Shown: one piece after another, positions 24,709 to 33,626 of the stretch
How positions within the stretch are numbered: position 1 is the first letter of the stretch
How the letters are laid out: the number at the start of each line of letters is the position of its first letter
NCBI GenBank assembly: GCA_001438605.1
Contig: LIDE01000037.1
Location: 1 to 36,328, forward strand
Direction of reading: 5' to 3'
Length of the DNA: 36,328 nucleotides
DNA from: SAR92 bacterium BACL16 MAG-120619-bin48
GTDB taxonomy: Bacteria > Pseudomonadota > Gammaproteobacteria > Pseudomonadales > Porticoccaceae
Notes under the pieces: model-generated
Told to the model about the DNA's origin: nothing
What the model saw: the letters and a program-made list of their open reading frames with translations, nothing else
The model's database searches: none
Translations under genes and position numbers: made by a program

Positions 24709-26520
24709 ATGCCCGATTACAAAGTTCCGGTTAATGATTATTTGTTTCTGTTTAATGACGTGATGGATATGCAGAGCAAGTACAAGAAAATTGACGGTGG
24801 AGAAGAGGCTACGCCAGAGACCGTAGAGGCGATTTTTTCTGAGGCCGCAAAGTTTTGTGAAAATGAGTTAGCGCCGCTCTATCAAATTGGCGATCAAGGT
24901 TGTGTCTGGGATGACGGTGTGGTGACCACGCCGCCAGGCTTCAAGGAAGCCTACACGAAGTTTATCGAAGCGGGCTGGACATCATTGACGGGCGAACAAG
25001 CACTGGGTGGTCAAGGCCTCCCAGCATCAATTGGTGTTGCCATCAACGAAATGATGACGACTGCCAACTGGGCTTGGGCGATGTATCCCGGCCTCACTGA
25101 AGGGGCTGTCGCCACATTGGAAACGAGTGGTACAGAGCAGCAGAAAAAAGACTATCTGCCCAACCTGATCAGTGGCGTCTGGAGCGGCACCATGTGTTTG
25201 ACAGAGCCGCACTGTGGTACCGATCTCGGTCAGATGAAGACTAAAGCGACGCCGAATGACGATGGTAGCTTTAGCGTCAATGGCACCAAGATTTTTATTA
25301 GCGCCGGTGAGCATGACCTCACAGAAAATATTGTCCATATTGTATTGGCGAAACTGCCCGATGCACCGCCGGGCACCAAAGGTCTGTCACTCTTTATTAT
25401 TCCCAAATTTTTGCCTGCTGCAGATGGTTCTGCGGGCGAGCGCAATGGTGTGCGATGTGGCTCGATCGAGCACAAAATGGGTATCCATGGCAACGGTACC
25501 GCGCTGCTCAATTTTGACAACGCCACAGGCTTCTTGATCGGTAAGCCACACGAAGGTTTGGCGGCTATGTTTACCTACATGAACGTGGCCCGTATTGGCA
25601 CTGCCAGCCAGGGTGCTGCGGCTGCTGAGCGCTCCTACCAAGGCGCAGCGAAATACGCCCGTGAGCGGTTAGCCATGCGCTCCATTTCTGGCGTGAAGAA
25701 TCCAGAGGGCCCAGCGGACGCGATTATTGAGCATCCCGATGTACGCCGTATGTTGCTCACTCAGCGGGTGATTGCTGAAGGTGGTCGCGCCATGGTGACC
25801 TATGCCAGCCAGTTTGCCGACGCTTACCGAGCGGGCAAAACTGAGAAAGAGCGCTTAGCAGCTGATGCACGCTTGGGTTTTTGTACGCCAATATTGAAAG
25901 GATTTATCACCGAACTGGGCGTTGAAGCAGCCAATCACGGCGTGCAGGTGTTTGGTGGCCACGGTTATATTCAAGAGTGGGGTATGGAACAGATTTTGCG
26001 CGACAGCCGTATTGCCACGCTTTACGAGGGAACCACGGGTATTCAAGCCCTAGACTTGGTCGGCCGCAAACTGCTGATGGATAAGTTTAAGCAGTTGAAT
26101 ATTTTCACCGGCGAGATGTTTAGTTTCGCGGGCCAGTTTTTGCCGTGGAAGAAAGCCCCCCATGCAAAGCTGATACGCAAACAAGCTTGGACATTGACAA
26201 AACTCGCTATCCAGTGGCGTTATTTGGGCTACAAACTGGCGATGCGTGCGAAAAAGAATGCGGACAATGTGGGTGCAGCCTCCGTCGATTTTTTGATGTT
26301 CTCAGGCTATGCCTACATGGCCTTTATGTTTGCTCAGATGAGTGCAGTTGCCCACAAGCAGCTGCAGGCCGGTGAGGGCGATAAAGTGTTTCTGCAGAAC
26401 AAACTGCACACCGCAGAGTTTTTCTTTGAGCGCATTTTGCCGCGGGTTAAGACGCACGCTAAAACAATGGGTGCCTCGATCGACAGCGTTATGGGAATGC
26501 CTACTGGCTACTTCGAATAG
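24709..26520 (+). CDS. Acyl-CoA dehydrogenase, DmdC-like long form
   Basis: The 603-residue flavoprotein oxidises an acyl-CoA to the enoyl-CoA. ACAD motifs are CLTEPHCGTDLG (163-174), VFGGHGYIQEWG (414-425), and YEGTTGIQALDL with the catalytic base Glu440. The extra C-terminal region of about 150 residues and the N-terminal YKVPVNDYLFLFNDV place it in the long clade that includes DmdC (methylmercaptopropionyl-CoA dehydrogenase). Most members act on ordinary or branched acyl-CoAs, so DMSP metabolism is not implied without dmdB or dmdD. AGGAG precedes the start 7 nt after the last G. It is in an operon with the MaoC-like gene and is followed by a strong terminator. Confidence 0.93.
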   Translation: MPDYKVPVNDYLFLFNDVMDMQSKYKKIDGGEEATPETVEAIFSEAAKFCENELAPLYQIGDQGCVWDDGVVTTPPGFKEAYTKFIEAGWTSLTGEQALGGQGLPASIGVAINEMMTTANWAWAMYPGLTEGAVATLETSGTEQQKKDYLPNLISGVWSGTMCLTEPHCGTDLGQMKTKATPNDDGSFSVNGTKIFISAGEHDLTENIVHIVLAKLPDAPPGTKGLSLFIIPKFLPAADGSAGERNGVRCGSIEHKMGIHGNGTALLNFDNATGFLIGKPHEGLAAMFTYMNVARIGTASQGAAAAERSYQGAAKYARERLAMRSISGVKNPEGPADAIIEHPDVRRMLLTQRVIAEGGRAMVTYASQFADAYRAGKTEKERLAADARLGFCTPILKGFITELGVEAANHGVQVFGGHGYIQEWGMEQILRDSRIATLYEGTTGIQALDLVGRKLLMDKFKQLNIFTGEMFSFAGQFLPWKKAPHAKLIRKQAWTLTKLAIQWRYLGYKLAMRAKKNADNVGAASVDFLMFSGYAYMAFMFAQMSAVAHKQLQAGEGDKVFLQNKLHTAEFFFERILPRVKTHAKTMGASIDSVMGMPTGYFE

Positions 26521-26537
26521 CATCCCCCCACGTTGAT

Positions 26538-26573
26538 AAAAAACCCTGTGGCGACAATCACAGGGTTTTTTTT
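26538..26573 (+). terminator. Rho-independent terminator of the MaoC/acyl-CoA dehydrogenase operon
   Basis: AAAAAACCCTGTG, an 8-nt loop, and CACAGGGTTTTTTTT form a perfect stem with a long T run, 18 bp past the stop codon. Confidence 0.92.
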
Positions 26574-26688
26574 ATGCCTTAACCAATAGCAAAACAGGGG
26601 CTGGGAAATCGACCTGAAAATGCTGGCTAGACAGATTGAATACGCATTGCTAAAGTCCGGCGCACATTACATTTAAAGAGAATCCACT

Positions 26689-27357
26689 ATGGAATTTAGC
26701 GACGTTGTCCACGGCCGCCACTCGTATCGCGGCTTTCTGCCGAAAGCGGTCGACGACGCGACACTCAAAGCGGTATTTGAACTTGCCAGCTGGGCACCGT
26801 CCAACTGCAACGTGCAACCTTGGCACGTGCATGTGCTGTCTGGCGATGCCTGCAACCGCATGCGTGAAAAGATGAAGGTGGTCGCAGCCACTGACCCTGT
26901 CGGCAACGCCGATTTTCCATGGCAGGGTAAGTTTAGCGGGCACTATCGCGATCGCCAGATTTGCTCCGCCCTTGGACTTTGGGAGCACCAAGGGGTGACT
27001 CGCGAAGATAAAGCCAAGCGGGCTTGGTCATGGATGCGCAACTTTGAGTTTTTTGATGCGCCGCACATCGCCTTTATTTTTGTCACCGACGAATTTCCAG
27101 AAACCGTGCGGCTCGCGGCTGATGTCGGCATGTACACACAAACACTGATGTTGGCGATGGCCAATGCCAATATTGGCTCATGCCCGCAGACCTCGGTTAG
27201 CTGCTATCCCGATCTTGTGCGCGAAGAGCTGGGTGTCGACAGCAAATACAAATTACTTATGGGTATTTCATTTGGCTATATCGATGTCGAAGATGGCGCC
27301 AATAACTTCCGCACTGAGCGAGCGCCGCTTGAGAGCACCACCACCTTTCATCAATAA
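26689..27357 (+). CDS. Nitroreductase family protein
   Basis: The 222-residue FMN-dependent oxidoreductase has the family start FSDVVHGRHSYRGFLPKAV, the FMN-contacting WAPSNCNVQPWHVHVL (about 35-50) and the C-terminal GISFGYIDVEDGANNFRTER. Such enzymes reduce nitro compounds, quinones or enones with NAD(P)H. The physiological substrate is unknown. It lies after the acyl-CoA dehydrogenase terminator, so it should have its own promoter in the 168-bp gap, though I see no clear one. It ends 13 bp before the convergent diguanylate cyclase. Confidence 0.92.
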   Translation: MEFSDVVHGRHSYRGFLPKAVDDATLKAVFELASWAPSNCNVQPWHVHVLSGDACNRMREKMKVVAATDPVGNADFPWQGKFSGHYRDRQICSALGLWEHQGVTREDKAKRAWSWMRNFEFFDAPHIAFIFVTDEFPETVRLAADVGMYTQTLMLAMANANIGSCPQTSVSCYPDLVREELGVDSKYKLLMGISFGYIDVEDGANNFRTERAPLESTTTFHQ

Positions 27358-27370
27358 TTGATCGTCCAGC

Positions 27371-28603
27371 CTAGGCCGCCTGCACCTGATTGCGGCCTTT
27401 GGCTTTGGCGCGATAGAGCGCGCGGTCAGCTTGCTTTAACACCTGCTCAAAATCGCGACTGCCATCGCCGTTCGCGACCCCGATACTCACCGTCAGCCGC
27501 AGCTCTCCTGAGCGTTTGCTGGCGCCGCGGCGCTTCTCACCCTGTTGCGGCTTTTTCGGCCGCTGTTTTTTGTTGCGAACAACCATGTCGTAGTTGGCGA
27601 TGGCTAGGCGTATTTGCTCTAAGGTCTGAAGAACCTCTTGCTTCGATTTGCTTTTAAATAGTAGGCAAAATTCTTCACCACCGTAGCGAAACGGTTTCGC
27701 CCCCTCTGCTGTTTTCGTTAGCAATGAAGCAATCACCCGCAGCGCTTGGTCGCCAAGGTCATGGCCGAATTGATCATTAATCTTTTTGAAGTAATCAGCG
27801 TCGACCATGGCAACGGAGTAGGGGCCGCGCAGGGCCTTTGCCGCTTGCCTGAGTGCGCGTCGATTGCCAATTTGGGTTAGCTCGTCGCGAAAACCAATAT
27901 TGAGCAAACTTCCCGTCAAATTAATAATCAGCAGCACACCAATGCCGGCAAACATAAACGCTGAAATAGCACTGAGTTGAATCCATCCTAGTGTGGCAAA
28001 GATCATCAATGTGCAGCCCAGAAGAGAACTTTCGAGAGTCTTTTGACGATGGATGCTGAGCCCAAGGCAAATCATAAAGCAGAGAAAAAACACGCTTATC
28101 GATAACAGTGAAAGATGCGTGCCAAATACGGACGCTGCTAGTCCTTGCTGAGCTGAGGCAGCCATAAAGTTTTCATTAAGTGCCAACAGCGATGAGGTAA
28201 TCAGCAGAACCATCGGCGACAGACCGATCGCCAGCAACCCCAGCGGCTGACGCCAACTCTGCTCGGGTATCAAGGCATAAAAAATAATCGAGCAAGGGGC
28301 GACAAGGCTGATTAAATAATAGATCTGCAGCGCCGGCTGCGTTTCAAGACGAACTTGCAGATAGGTTTGAATCAGCCAATAAATACACAGCATACTGAGG
28401 GTGACACCGGCCTCCACCGCGTGGTGACTGAGCAGCGCGAGCAGCATGGCCAATAACAGCAAAATGTAAGGCAGATTGCGCAACAGAAACGCGACATCTT
28501 CATCGCGATGCCAGAGAGGGCCGCCGACCACCTCGCCGCGCAAAAACAGTGCCGCGGCAAAGCATAGTAGGGGAACCAGCAGGCGCATAAGCAGAGGCGG
28601 CAT
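27371..28603 (-). CDS. Membrane-bound diguanylate cyclase (GGDEF domain)
   Basis: The N-terminal ~235 residues hold about seven or eight hydrophobic segments with no recognised sensor name. They are followed by a GGDEF domain beginning DELTQIGNRRAL. The active-site motif is GGEEF (308-312) in FRYGGEEFCLLF, and VDADYFKKINDQFGHDLGDQ carries the metal-binding Asp, so cyclic-di-GMP synthesis is expected. The inhibitory I-site RxxD normally five residues upstream is absent (AEGAKPF instead). A strongly basic insert (about 343-364, KKQRPKKPQQGEKRRGASK) interrupts the domain before TVSIGVA. The environmental signal is unknown. Confidence 0.92.
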   Translation of the reverse strand: MPPLLMRLLVPLLCFAAALFLRGEVVGGPLWHRDEDVAFLLRNLPYILLLLAMLLALLSHHAVEAGVTLSMLCIYWLIQTYLQVRLETQPALQIYYLISLVAPCSIIFYALIPEQSWRQPLGLLAIGLSPMVLLITSSLLALNENFMAASAQQGLAASVFGTHLSLLSISVFFLCFMICLGLSIHRQKTLESSLLGCTLMIFATLGWIQLSAISAFMFAGIGVLLIINLTGSLLNIGFRDELTQIGNRRALRQAAKALRGPYSVAMVDADYFKKINDQFGHDLGDQALRVIASLLTKTAEGAKPFRYGGEEFCLLFKSKSKQEVLQTLEQIRLAIANYDMVVRNKKQRPKKPQQGEKRRGASKRSGELRLTVSIGVANGDGSRDFEQVLKQADRALYRAKAKGRNQVQAA

Positions 28604-28697
28604 GTTGAGGTCACAGTTTCCTTGTGATTATTCTCCTAATACTAGCAAACCCAAGCCGGATCGCCAGATTGCACAGAGGTTCTATTGCACAGGGGTT

Positions 28698-29471
28698 CTA
28701 TAGATTAATTTGAACCAAGCCCGCCGTGCTGACTAGCAACAGCATCCAGCCTAATATGCTGTAAAAACGCGCATTGCTTTGCTGCAGCAGGCGCTGATGA
28801 AACTTGAGTCCAATAACGTGTCCAATTGCCGCAAACGGTAGCAGCCACAGCGCAGCGTAAAACTGCAGATCGACGCCGGCAAGGGCGAACGCTGAGAGTT
28901 TGATGCTGACCAAAACGGCCCAGATAACAAACAGCGTGTTGCGAAACTCAAAGGGCTGAATATGGCGCATAGCCACTGCAATCACCATCGGTCCGCCGAT
29001 TAAAGATGTGCCGCTGATGTAGGCGCCCACTATCAGGAACAGCACATCCAGCTTGCGGCTCGTGCTTTTCAGTGGGCGTCCAACAATGTAGGTTAGTGAA
29101 TAACCGGCAATTAACAGAAAAATGACACTGTTCATAAGGTCGGTTGGCAGTACTAGCAAGCCAATCACGCCTGCCAGCTTGGGGATAATCATAATGAGCA
29201 GGGCGTAGTGCACAAACTGCCAATTCACTCTGGCCGCTGGGATGGTTAAATTGGTGTCGCTGGCGCTGGCGCGCGCTGGGAAGAGGGTGAGTGAGGCAAA
29301 AAATAACAGATGGATAGAAATGATCGGCAAAAAATAGAGGGGATCATTGTGGATTAACAGTAAAAATGGAATGGTGAACAAAGACCCGCCAAATCCGAGG
29401 CCGGAGCGGACAAAACCGCTCCAGATAAAAACGATAACGATCAGAGGATACTGATACCAAACAAAATCCAT
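28698..29471 (-). CDS. TauE/SafE family membrane permease
   Basis: The 257-residue integral membrane protein has about eight hydrophobic segments and the family features GFVRSGLGFGGSLFTIPFLLL near residues 17-38 and YISGTSLIGGPMVIAVAMRH near 150-170. TauE/SafE proteins export sulfite, sulfoacetate or related organosulfur anions; the substrate here is unknown. Its ATG overlaps the stop codon of the upstream slyD-like gene by one base (TAATG), so translation is likely coupled. Confidence 0.88.
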   Translation of the reverse strand: MDFVWYQYPLIVIVFIWSGFVRSGLGFGGSLFTIPFLLLIHNDPLYFLPIISIHLLFFASLTLFPARASASDTNLTIPAARVNWQFVHYALLIMIIPKLAGVIGLLVLPTDLMNSVIFLLIAGYSLTYIVGRPLKSTSRKLDVLFLIVGAYISGTSLIGGPMVIAVAMRHIQPFEFRNTLFVIWAVLVSIKLSAFALAGVDLQFYAALWLLPFAAIGHVIGLKFHQRLLQQSNARFYSILGWMLLLVSTAGLVQINL

Positions 29472-29956
29472 TAATGTCCGCAGCCATGATCGCCGTGCAC
29501 GTGACCGTGAGTGGTCTCGTCTTCGGTCGCCGCGCGAATAGCGATTATCTCTGTTTCAAAATGCAGATTTTTACCCGCTAACGGGCGATTCATATCCACG
29601 TCAGCATTAAATTTGCCCACTTTTAAAACAGTGCCATGTTTGATACCAGATTCAGTATTGACCGCAATGGTCTTGCCAGCAGTCACCTTACCTTCGTGCT
29701 TCAGGTACTTTAACGGTATGCGTTGTGTGTTGTTCATATTGCGCAGGCCATAGCCATCTGCCGGCATCACGGTAAATGCGCGCTTCTCACCCACAACAGC
29801 GCCTTCCAGAGCGGCTTCAAAGCCTCTCACCATTTGCCGGTGGCCATGTAAGTAAACCATTGGCTCGTCGCTGTCGTAACTTTTATCGAGAATAACGTCA
29901 TTATCGTCTTTGAGCTGATAGTGAAGGGTGATAACGTTATTGTTAGTGACATGCAT
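29471..29956 (-). CDS. slyD: SlyD-type FKBP peptidyl-prolyl isomerase
   Basis: The 161-residue protein follows SlyD: an FKBP half (ITLHYQLKDDNDVILDKSYD, MVYLHGHRQMVRGFEAALEG), the insert-in-flap domain (about 70-125), and a C-terminal metal-binding tail THGHVHGDHGCGH. SlyD catalyses prolyl isomerisation, acts as a chaperone and donates nickel to hydrogenase maturation. The tail here is short but rich in His and has one Cys, so metal binding is likely to be kept. It is the first gene of a unit with the TauE/SafE permease. Confidence 0.9.
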   Translation of the reverse strand: MHVTNNNVITLHYQLKDDNDVILDKSYDSDEPMVYLHGHRQMVRGFEAALEGAVVGEKRAFTVMPADGYGLRNMNNTQRIPLKYLKHEGKVTAGKTIAVNTESGIKHGTVLKVGKFNADVDMNRPLAGKNLHFETEIIAIRAATEDETTHGHVHGDHGCGH

Positions 29957-30156
29957 AGCGTGGTCCTTAAAAGGCTAAAAAATAATCGCGAGTCCATTCA
30001 GACAGTGCTAATTAAGACAGTACTGAAGGCTTCGCCGATTTGAGCGGCATATTACAGCAACTCAGCATGACACACACGGGTGCTAATGCGCTTTTTTTGC
30101 TGGGCACCGGTTGTTGCCACTATGCATACCTGACGATGTTTAAAAGGGAGAAAACC

Positions 30157-30798
30157 ATGTTACCCTCGCGCTCAGATAACTCAGCCGGCAAGAACCGCGG
30201 CGACAATCACCAAGACGCCGATGACGCTGAATTCAGCGCATTACTGGGTGACGATATTCAACCCCTCGGCAGAAAGGGCGCTGAATTTATCGCCAAGCCA
30301 GCAGAGATAACGCCAGGGGTTCTGCAGCGGCGCAAATCGGCACAGCTTGATATTGAGGCGGATAAAAACTTTCTTGATCCAGACAGCATTATTGCGCCTG
30401 TCGCGGCGCTTGATCCCCTAGAGTTTGCTCGACCCGGCGTGCAGCATGGGGTGTACAAAAATTTGCGCATGGGCAAATACGAAATTCAGTCGCGACTCGA
30501 CCTGCATCGCCACACGGTGGAGCAGTCGCGCACAGCGCTTTGGCGTTTTGTTGACGACTGTGAAAAACACGGTGTGCGCTGTGCGCTGATCACTCACGGC
30601 AAAGGCGAAGGGCGAGAGCGACCTGCGATTTTGAAAAGCTGCGTCAATCACTGGTTGAAACAGTTTGATCAAGTGCTGGCATTTCACACCGCTCAGAAGC
30701 ATCATGGCGGCTTGGGTGCGACTTACGTACTGATTAAAAAGAGTGCAACTGCGCGTCAAGATACCAGTGAAAAATTAGAGCAAGCCCGCCGTCGATGA
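30157..30798 (+). CDS. smrA: Smr-domain DNA endonuclease, SmrA-like
   Basis: The 213-residue protein resembles E. coli SmrA (YdaL): an N-terminal acidic region ending DIQPLGRKG, then FARPGVQHGVYKNLRMGKYE, and the Smr domain with LDLH (114-117), HGKG (147-150) and HHGGLGATYVLIKK. Smr domains nick or bind branched nucleic acids. AAGGGAG six nucleotides before the ATG at 30157 decides this start. The frame is open from 30040, but the added 39 residues are unlike the family. It is divergent from slyD with about 200 bp between, where AGACAGT occurs twice (near 30000 and 30015). Confidence 0.9.
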   Translation: MLPSRSDNSAGKNRGDNHQDADDAEFSALLGDDIQPLGRKGAEFIAKPAEITPGVLQRRKSAQLDIEADKNFLDPDSIIAPVAALDPLEFARPGVQHGVYKNLRMGKYEIQSRLDLHRHTVEQSRTALWRFVDDCEKHGVRCALITHGKGEGRERPAILKSCVNHWLKQFDQVLAFHTAQKHHGGLGATYVLIKKSATARQDTSEKLEQARRR

Positions 30799-30985
30799 TC
30801 TTTGCCGCGGCCTGTGGCGTATCAATCGGGGTAACACAGGGTGGCTTGACGCGAATGTGTTCCAATAAAAACGAATAATTAAAGCGGCGATAATGGCGCA
30901 GTTGGTTGTCTAGGCACTCTGATGCCGATCAATGCAATCAATAGAGTGGTCATGCACTTAGCCGCGAATAGGGGTGTCGAATAAG

Positions 30986-31615
30986 ATGCGTCAATATTTA
31001 CTTGCGATTGGCCTGTGGCTGCTCGCTGTCTCGGGCGTCTCGGCCAACAGCCTTGAGCCGATTGAAAAGAATTACAACTTCACTATTTTTATTGATCAGC
31101 GTGAAGTGGGTCAGCATCAATTTAGTGTGGCAAGAGAGGGCGAGACCATCAGGGTAGCGTCGACCATGGCCCTCAACTTTACTGTTTTGCTCGTAAAAAA
31201 AGTGAGTTACCAGCACCGGGCCAATGAAATTTGGCAAAACGGCTGCATCACTCAATTGATCAGCAAAACTACGCGGCAGGGGAAAACCTCAGCGGTCGAT
31301 GCCCGTGGCAGTGCCATTGGCAGTGGGTTGCTTGTAGTGCGCGGCGATGAAACTGAGGATCTAAGCGGTTGCGTAAGAGGGTTTGCCTACTGGGACCCCG
31401 CGCTCCTCGAGGGCGAGTTTCTGCTGAACGCCGATTCGGGCAAATATGTACCCGTAGAGATCAACACAACAGTGGCGGAAGACAGTAGCAAATCCATTGT
31501 TATAAAAGGTCCCAAACTGCACATTGATCTGCAGTACAGTCCTGAAGGCGAGTGGTTATCTCTGGAGTCAGAATTAAAAATAGGCGGTACACTGAGATAC
31601 CAGCGCACCTTTTGA
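30986..31615 (+). CDS. DUF6134-like exported protein
   Basis: The protein is about 209 residues with an N-terminal signal peptide (MRQYLLAIGLWLLAVSGVSA, likely cleaved after Ala). The body, with YNFTIFIDQREVGQHQFSV, ALNFTVLLVKKVSYQHRANEIW and CVRGFAYWDPALLEGEFLLN, matches a periplasmic family of unknown function recognised as DUF6134. The ATG at 30986 is preferred to the GTG at 30974 because it begins the signal peptide directly and AGGGGTG lies at a workable distance. The Blc-like lipocalin follows after 29 bp, so the two are probably co-transcribed envelope proteins. The 187-bp gap upstream shows no clear promoter. Confidence 0.7.
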   Translation: MRQYLLAIGLWLLAVSGVSANSLEPIEKNYNFTIFIDQREVGQHQFSVAREGETIRVASTMALNFTVLLVKKVSYQHRANEIWQNGCITQLISKTTRQGKTSAVDARGSAIGSGLLVVRGDETEDLSGCVRGFAYWDPALLEGEFLLNADSGKYVPVEINTTVAEDSSKSIVIKGPKLHIDLQYSPEGEWLSLESELKIGGTLRYQRTF

Positions 31616-31644
31616 TTATCACCAACCGATTGCGGGTAAGGCCA

Positions 31645-32178
31645 ATGAAACTCACCAAACTGTTAGCGCTACTCACACTCGCCCTCACACTTGCGGGCTG
31701 CAGTTCACAGCCACCCATGGCCACCGTCGCGTATGTTGATATCCCGCGCTTTATGGGCGATTGGTACGTTATTGGCAATATTCCCACCTTCCTCGAAGAA
31801 GGCGCACACAACCCTGTAGAGTCCTACCGTCTCGACGACGATGGCACCATTGCTACTACCTTTACCTTCAATGCCGATGCCTTTGATGGCGAGCAGAAAA
31901 TTTATCATCCACGGGGGTTTATTAAGAACACGGACAGCAATGCCGAGTGGGGCATGCAATTTGTTTGGCCGATTAAAGCTGATTACCGGATTGTTTATTT
32001 AGATGACAACTATCAGTACACCATTATCGGTCGCACCAGTCGCGACTACGTGTGGATAATGGCTCGCAGCCCTCAAATCCCCGACACTATCTATGCCGAG
32101 TTAGTCGCCTTTGTTGAAAATCTAGGCTACGACATCAGCCGCCTCGAAAAACCGCCACACCAGCCGCTGGGCTTGTAA
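31645..32178 (+). CDS. Lipocalin family lipoprotein (Blc-like)
   Basis: The protein is 177 residues with lipobox LTLAGC (lipid on Cys19), then the lipocalin SCR1 motif RFMGDWYVIGNIP with Trp40, and the SCR2/3-like RIVYLDDNYQYTIIGRTSRDYVWIMARSP, matching bacterial Blc. Blc-type lipocalins bind lipids or lysophospholipids at the outer membrane. The ATG at 31645 begins the signal peptide; the frame extends upstream into the preceding gene without support. It ends one base before the convergent bioA stop codon. Confidence 0.92.
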   Translation: MKLTKLLALLTLALTLAGCSSQPPMATVAYVDIPRFMGDWYVIGNIPTFLEEGAHNPVESYRLDDDGTIATTFTFNADAFDGEQKIYHPRGFIKNTDSNAEWGMQFVWPIKADYRIVYLDDNYQYTIIGRTSRDYVWIMARSPQIPDTIYAELVAFVENLGYDISRLEKPPHQPLGL

Positions 32179-32179
32179 C

Positions 32180-33481
32180 TCAGTTTGCTAGTACCCTATA
32201 TATCCCCGACATTAGCTGCTCAAGTTCACTGTCGCTGATAATGTAGGGCGGCATCACGTAGACATTTTTGCCAAAGGGGCGTACCCAGATGCCTTCGGCG
32301 ACAAATCGTTTTTGTATCTCAGCGACATTGACCGGGGTTTTCATCTCGATCACACCAATTGCGCCGAGCACCCGTGTGGTAGCGACATCATTGAGTGCGT
32401 TGAACGGCAGCACTGCCGTCAGCAATTGTGCTTCTATACGTTGTATATTCGCCTGCCAGTCACTGCTGAGAAGTAGGTCGATGCTGGCGTTCGCCACAGC
32501 GCAGGCAAGGGGATTGCCCATAAAGGTTGGGCCATGCATAAAGCACCCAGCTTCTCCTTCACAGATGCCGCGGCTGACTTCTGCGCTGCAGAGTGTGGCG
32601 GCGAGGGTCATATAGCCGCCCGTGATGGCTTTCCCTAAACACATAATGTCCGGTGAAATACCGGCCCACTCGCAGGCGAACAATTTTCCGCTGCGGCCAA
32701 AACCTGTGGCAATTTCATCGGCAATCAGCAGCACATTATTGTCATCACACAGCTCGCGCACGCGCTTTAAGTAGTGTGGCGAGTAAAAACGCATGCCGCC
32801 AGCGCCTTGAACGATGGGTTCTAAAATAACAGCGGCGAGTTGTTGTTTGTGCTCGCGGATAATCGTTGTAAATTCAGCAATATCTTCCTCATCCCACGGT
32901 TCATGAACACCGATCATCGGTGCTGGAGCAAAGTGGTGTTTGGCAACCACTTGGTCGAATATGTGGTGCATGCCAGTTTCTGGGTCGCAGACTGACATGG
33001 CGGCAAAAGTATCGCCATGGTAGCCGCGACGAAGGGTGAGTAGCTTGTTTTTTTGCGGCTGTCCCTGCGAGATCCAGTACTGGAACGCCATTTTAATAGC
33101 AATTTCTACCGCCACTGATCCTGAGTCTGACAGGAACACTTTATCGAGACCGTCTGGCGTAATCGCAACTAACTTTTCACAGAGATTAACGGCCGGCGCG
33201 TGGGTGATTCCGCCGAACATAACATGACTGACTTTGTCGATTTGATCTTTGGCAGCGGCGTTGAGCACTGGGTGATTGTAGCCATGAATGGCACACCACC
33301 AAGAGGCCATGCCGTCTATAAGCTCTCTGCCATCGGCCAATTTGAGATGCACACCTTTTGCGGAAACCACTTCGTAGGCTGGAATAGGAGCGCTAAGAGA
33401 TGAATAGGGGTGCCAAACAAATTGTTGGTCCTTTTTTAACAGCTCTGACTGCGCTAGATCAATTTTAGTGATACTGTTCAA
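32180..33481 (-). CDS. bioA: Adenosylmethionine--8-amino-7-oxononanoate aminotransferase
   Basis: BioA converts KAPA to DAPA in biotin synthesis using SAM as amino donor and PLP. Seen are the substrate-site segment FVWHPYSSL, DGMASWWCAIHGYNHP, SDSGSVAVEIAIKMA, the cofactor Asp255 in IADEIATGFGRSG and the Schiff-base Lys284 in CLGKAITGGYM. Length is 433 residues, normal for BioA. No other bio gene or BirA-type operator is visible upstream, so biotin genes are dispersed here. It is divergent from the DUF547 gene (145-bp gap). Confidence 0.96.
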   Translation of the reverse strand: MNSITKIDLAQSELLKKDQQFVWHPYSSLSAPIPAYEVVSAKGVHLKLADGRELIDGMASWWCAIHGYNHPVLNAAAKDQIDKVSHVMFGGITHAPAVNLCEKLVAITPDGLDKVFLSDSGSVAVEIAIKMAFQYWISQGQPQKNKLLTLRRGYHGDTFAAMSVCDPETGMHHIFDQVVAKHHFAPAPMIGVHEPWDEEDIAEFTTIIREHKQQLAAVILEPIVQGAGGMRFYSPHYLKRVRELCDDNNVLLIADEIATGFGRSGKLFACEWAGISPDIMCLGKAITGGYMTLAATLCSAEVSRGICEGEAGCFMHGPTFMGNPLACAVANASIDLLLSSDWQANIQRIEAQLLTAVLPFNALNDVATTRVLGAIGVIEMKTPVNVAEIQKRFVAEGIWVRPFGKNVYVMPPYIISDSELEQLMSGIYRVLAN

Positions 33482-33626
33482 AGTTACGATAGCTCCAAAT
33501 TGTGTGCATGGGTCGGCGGTGTTATTAAGACTATCTGTTTTTTTCAGATCTTGCTCGCGGGGTTGATGGACAATCTTTCGAACTGAAGCCGAGCGATAAA
33601 CTAGCTAAGCCCAAACGGAGTTGATT

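Noticed and set aside
24709-26520. DMSP demethylation pathway from the DmdC-like gene
   Set aside because: No dmdA, dmdB or dmdD neighbour is seen, and the long acyl-CoA dehydrogenase clade is broader than DmdC.
30040-30156. Longer N-terminus for the SmrA-like protein
   Set aside because: The added 39 residues do not match the family, and AAGGGAG is placed correctly for the ATG at 30157.
33482-33626. BirA operator upstream of bioA
   Set aside because: No TTGTAAACC-type dyad is present in the divergent region.
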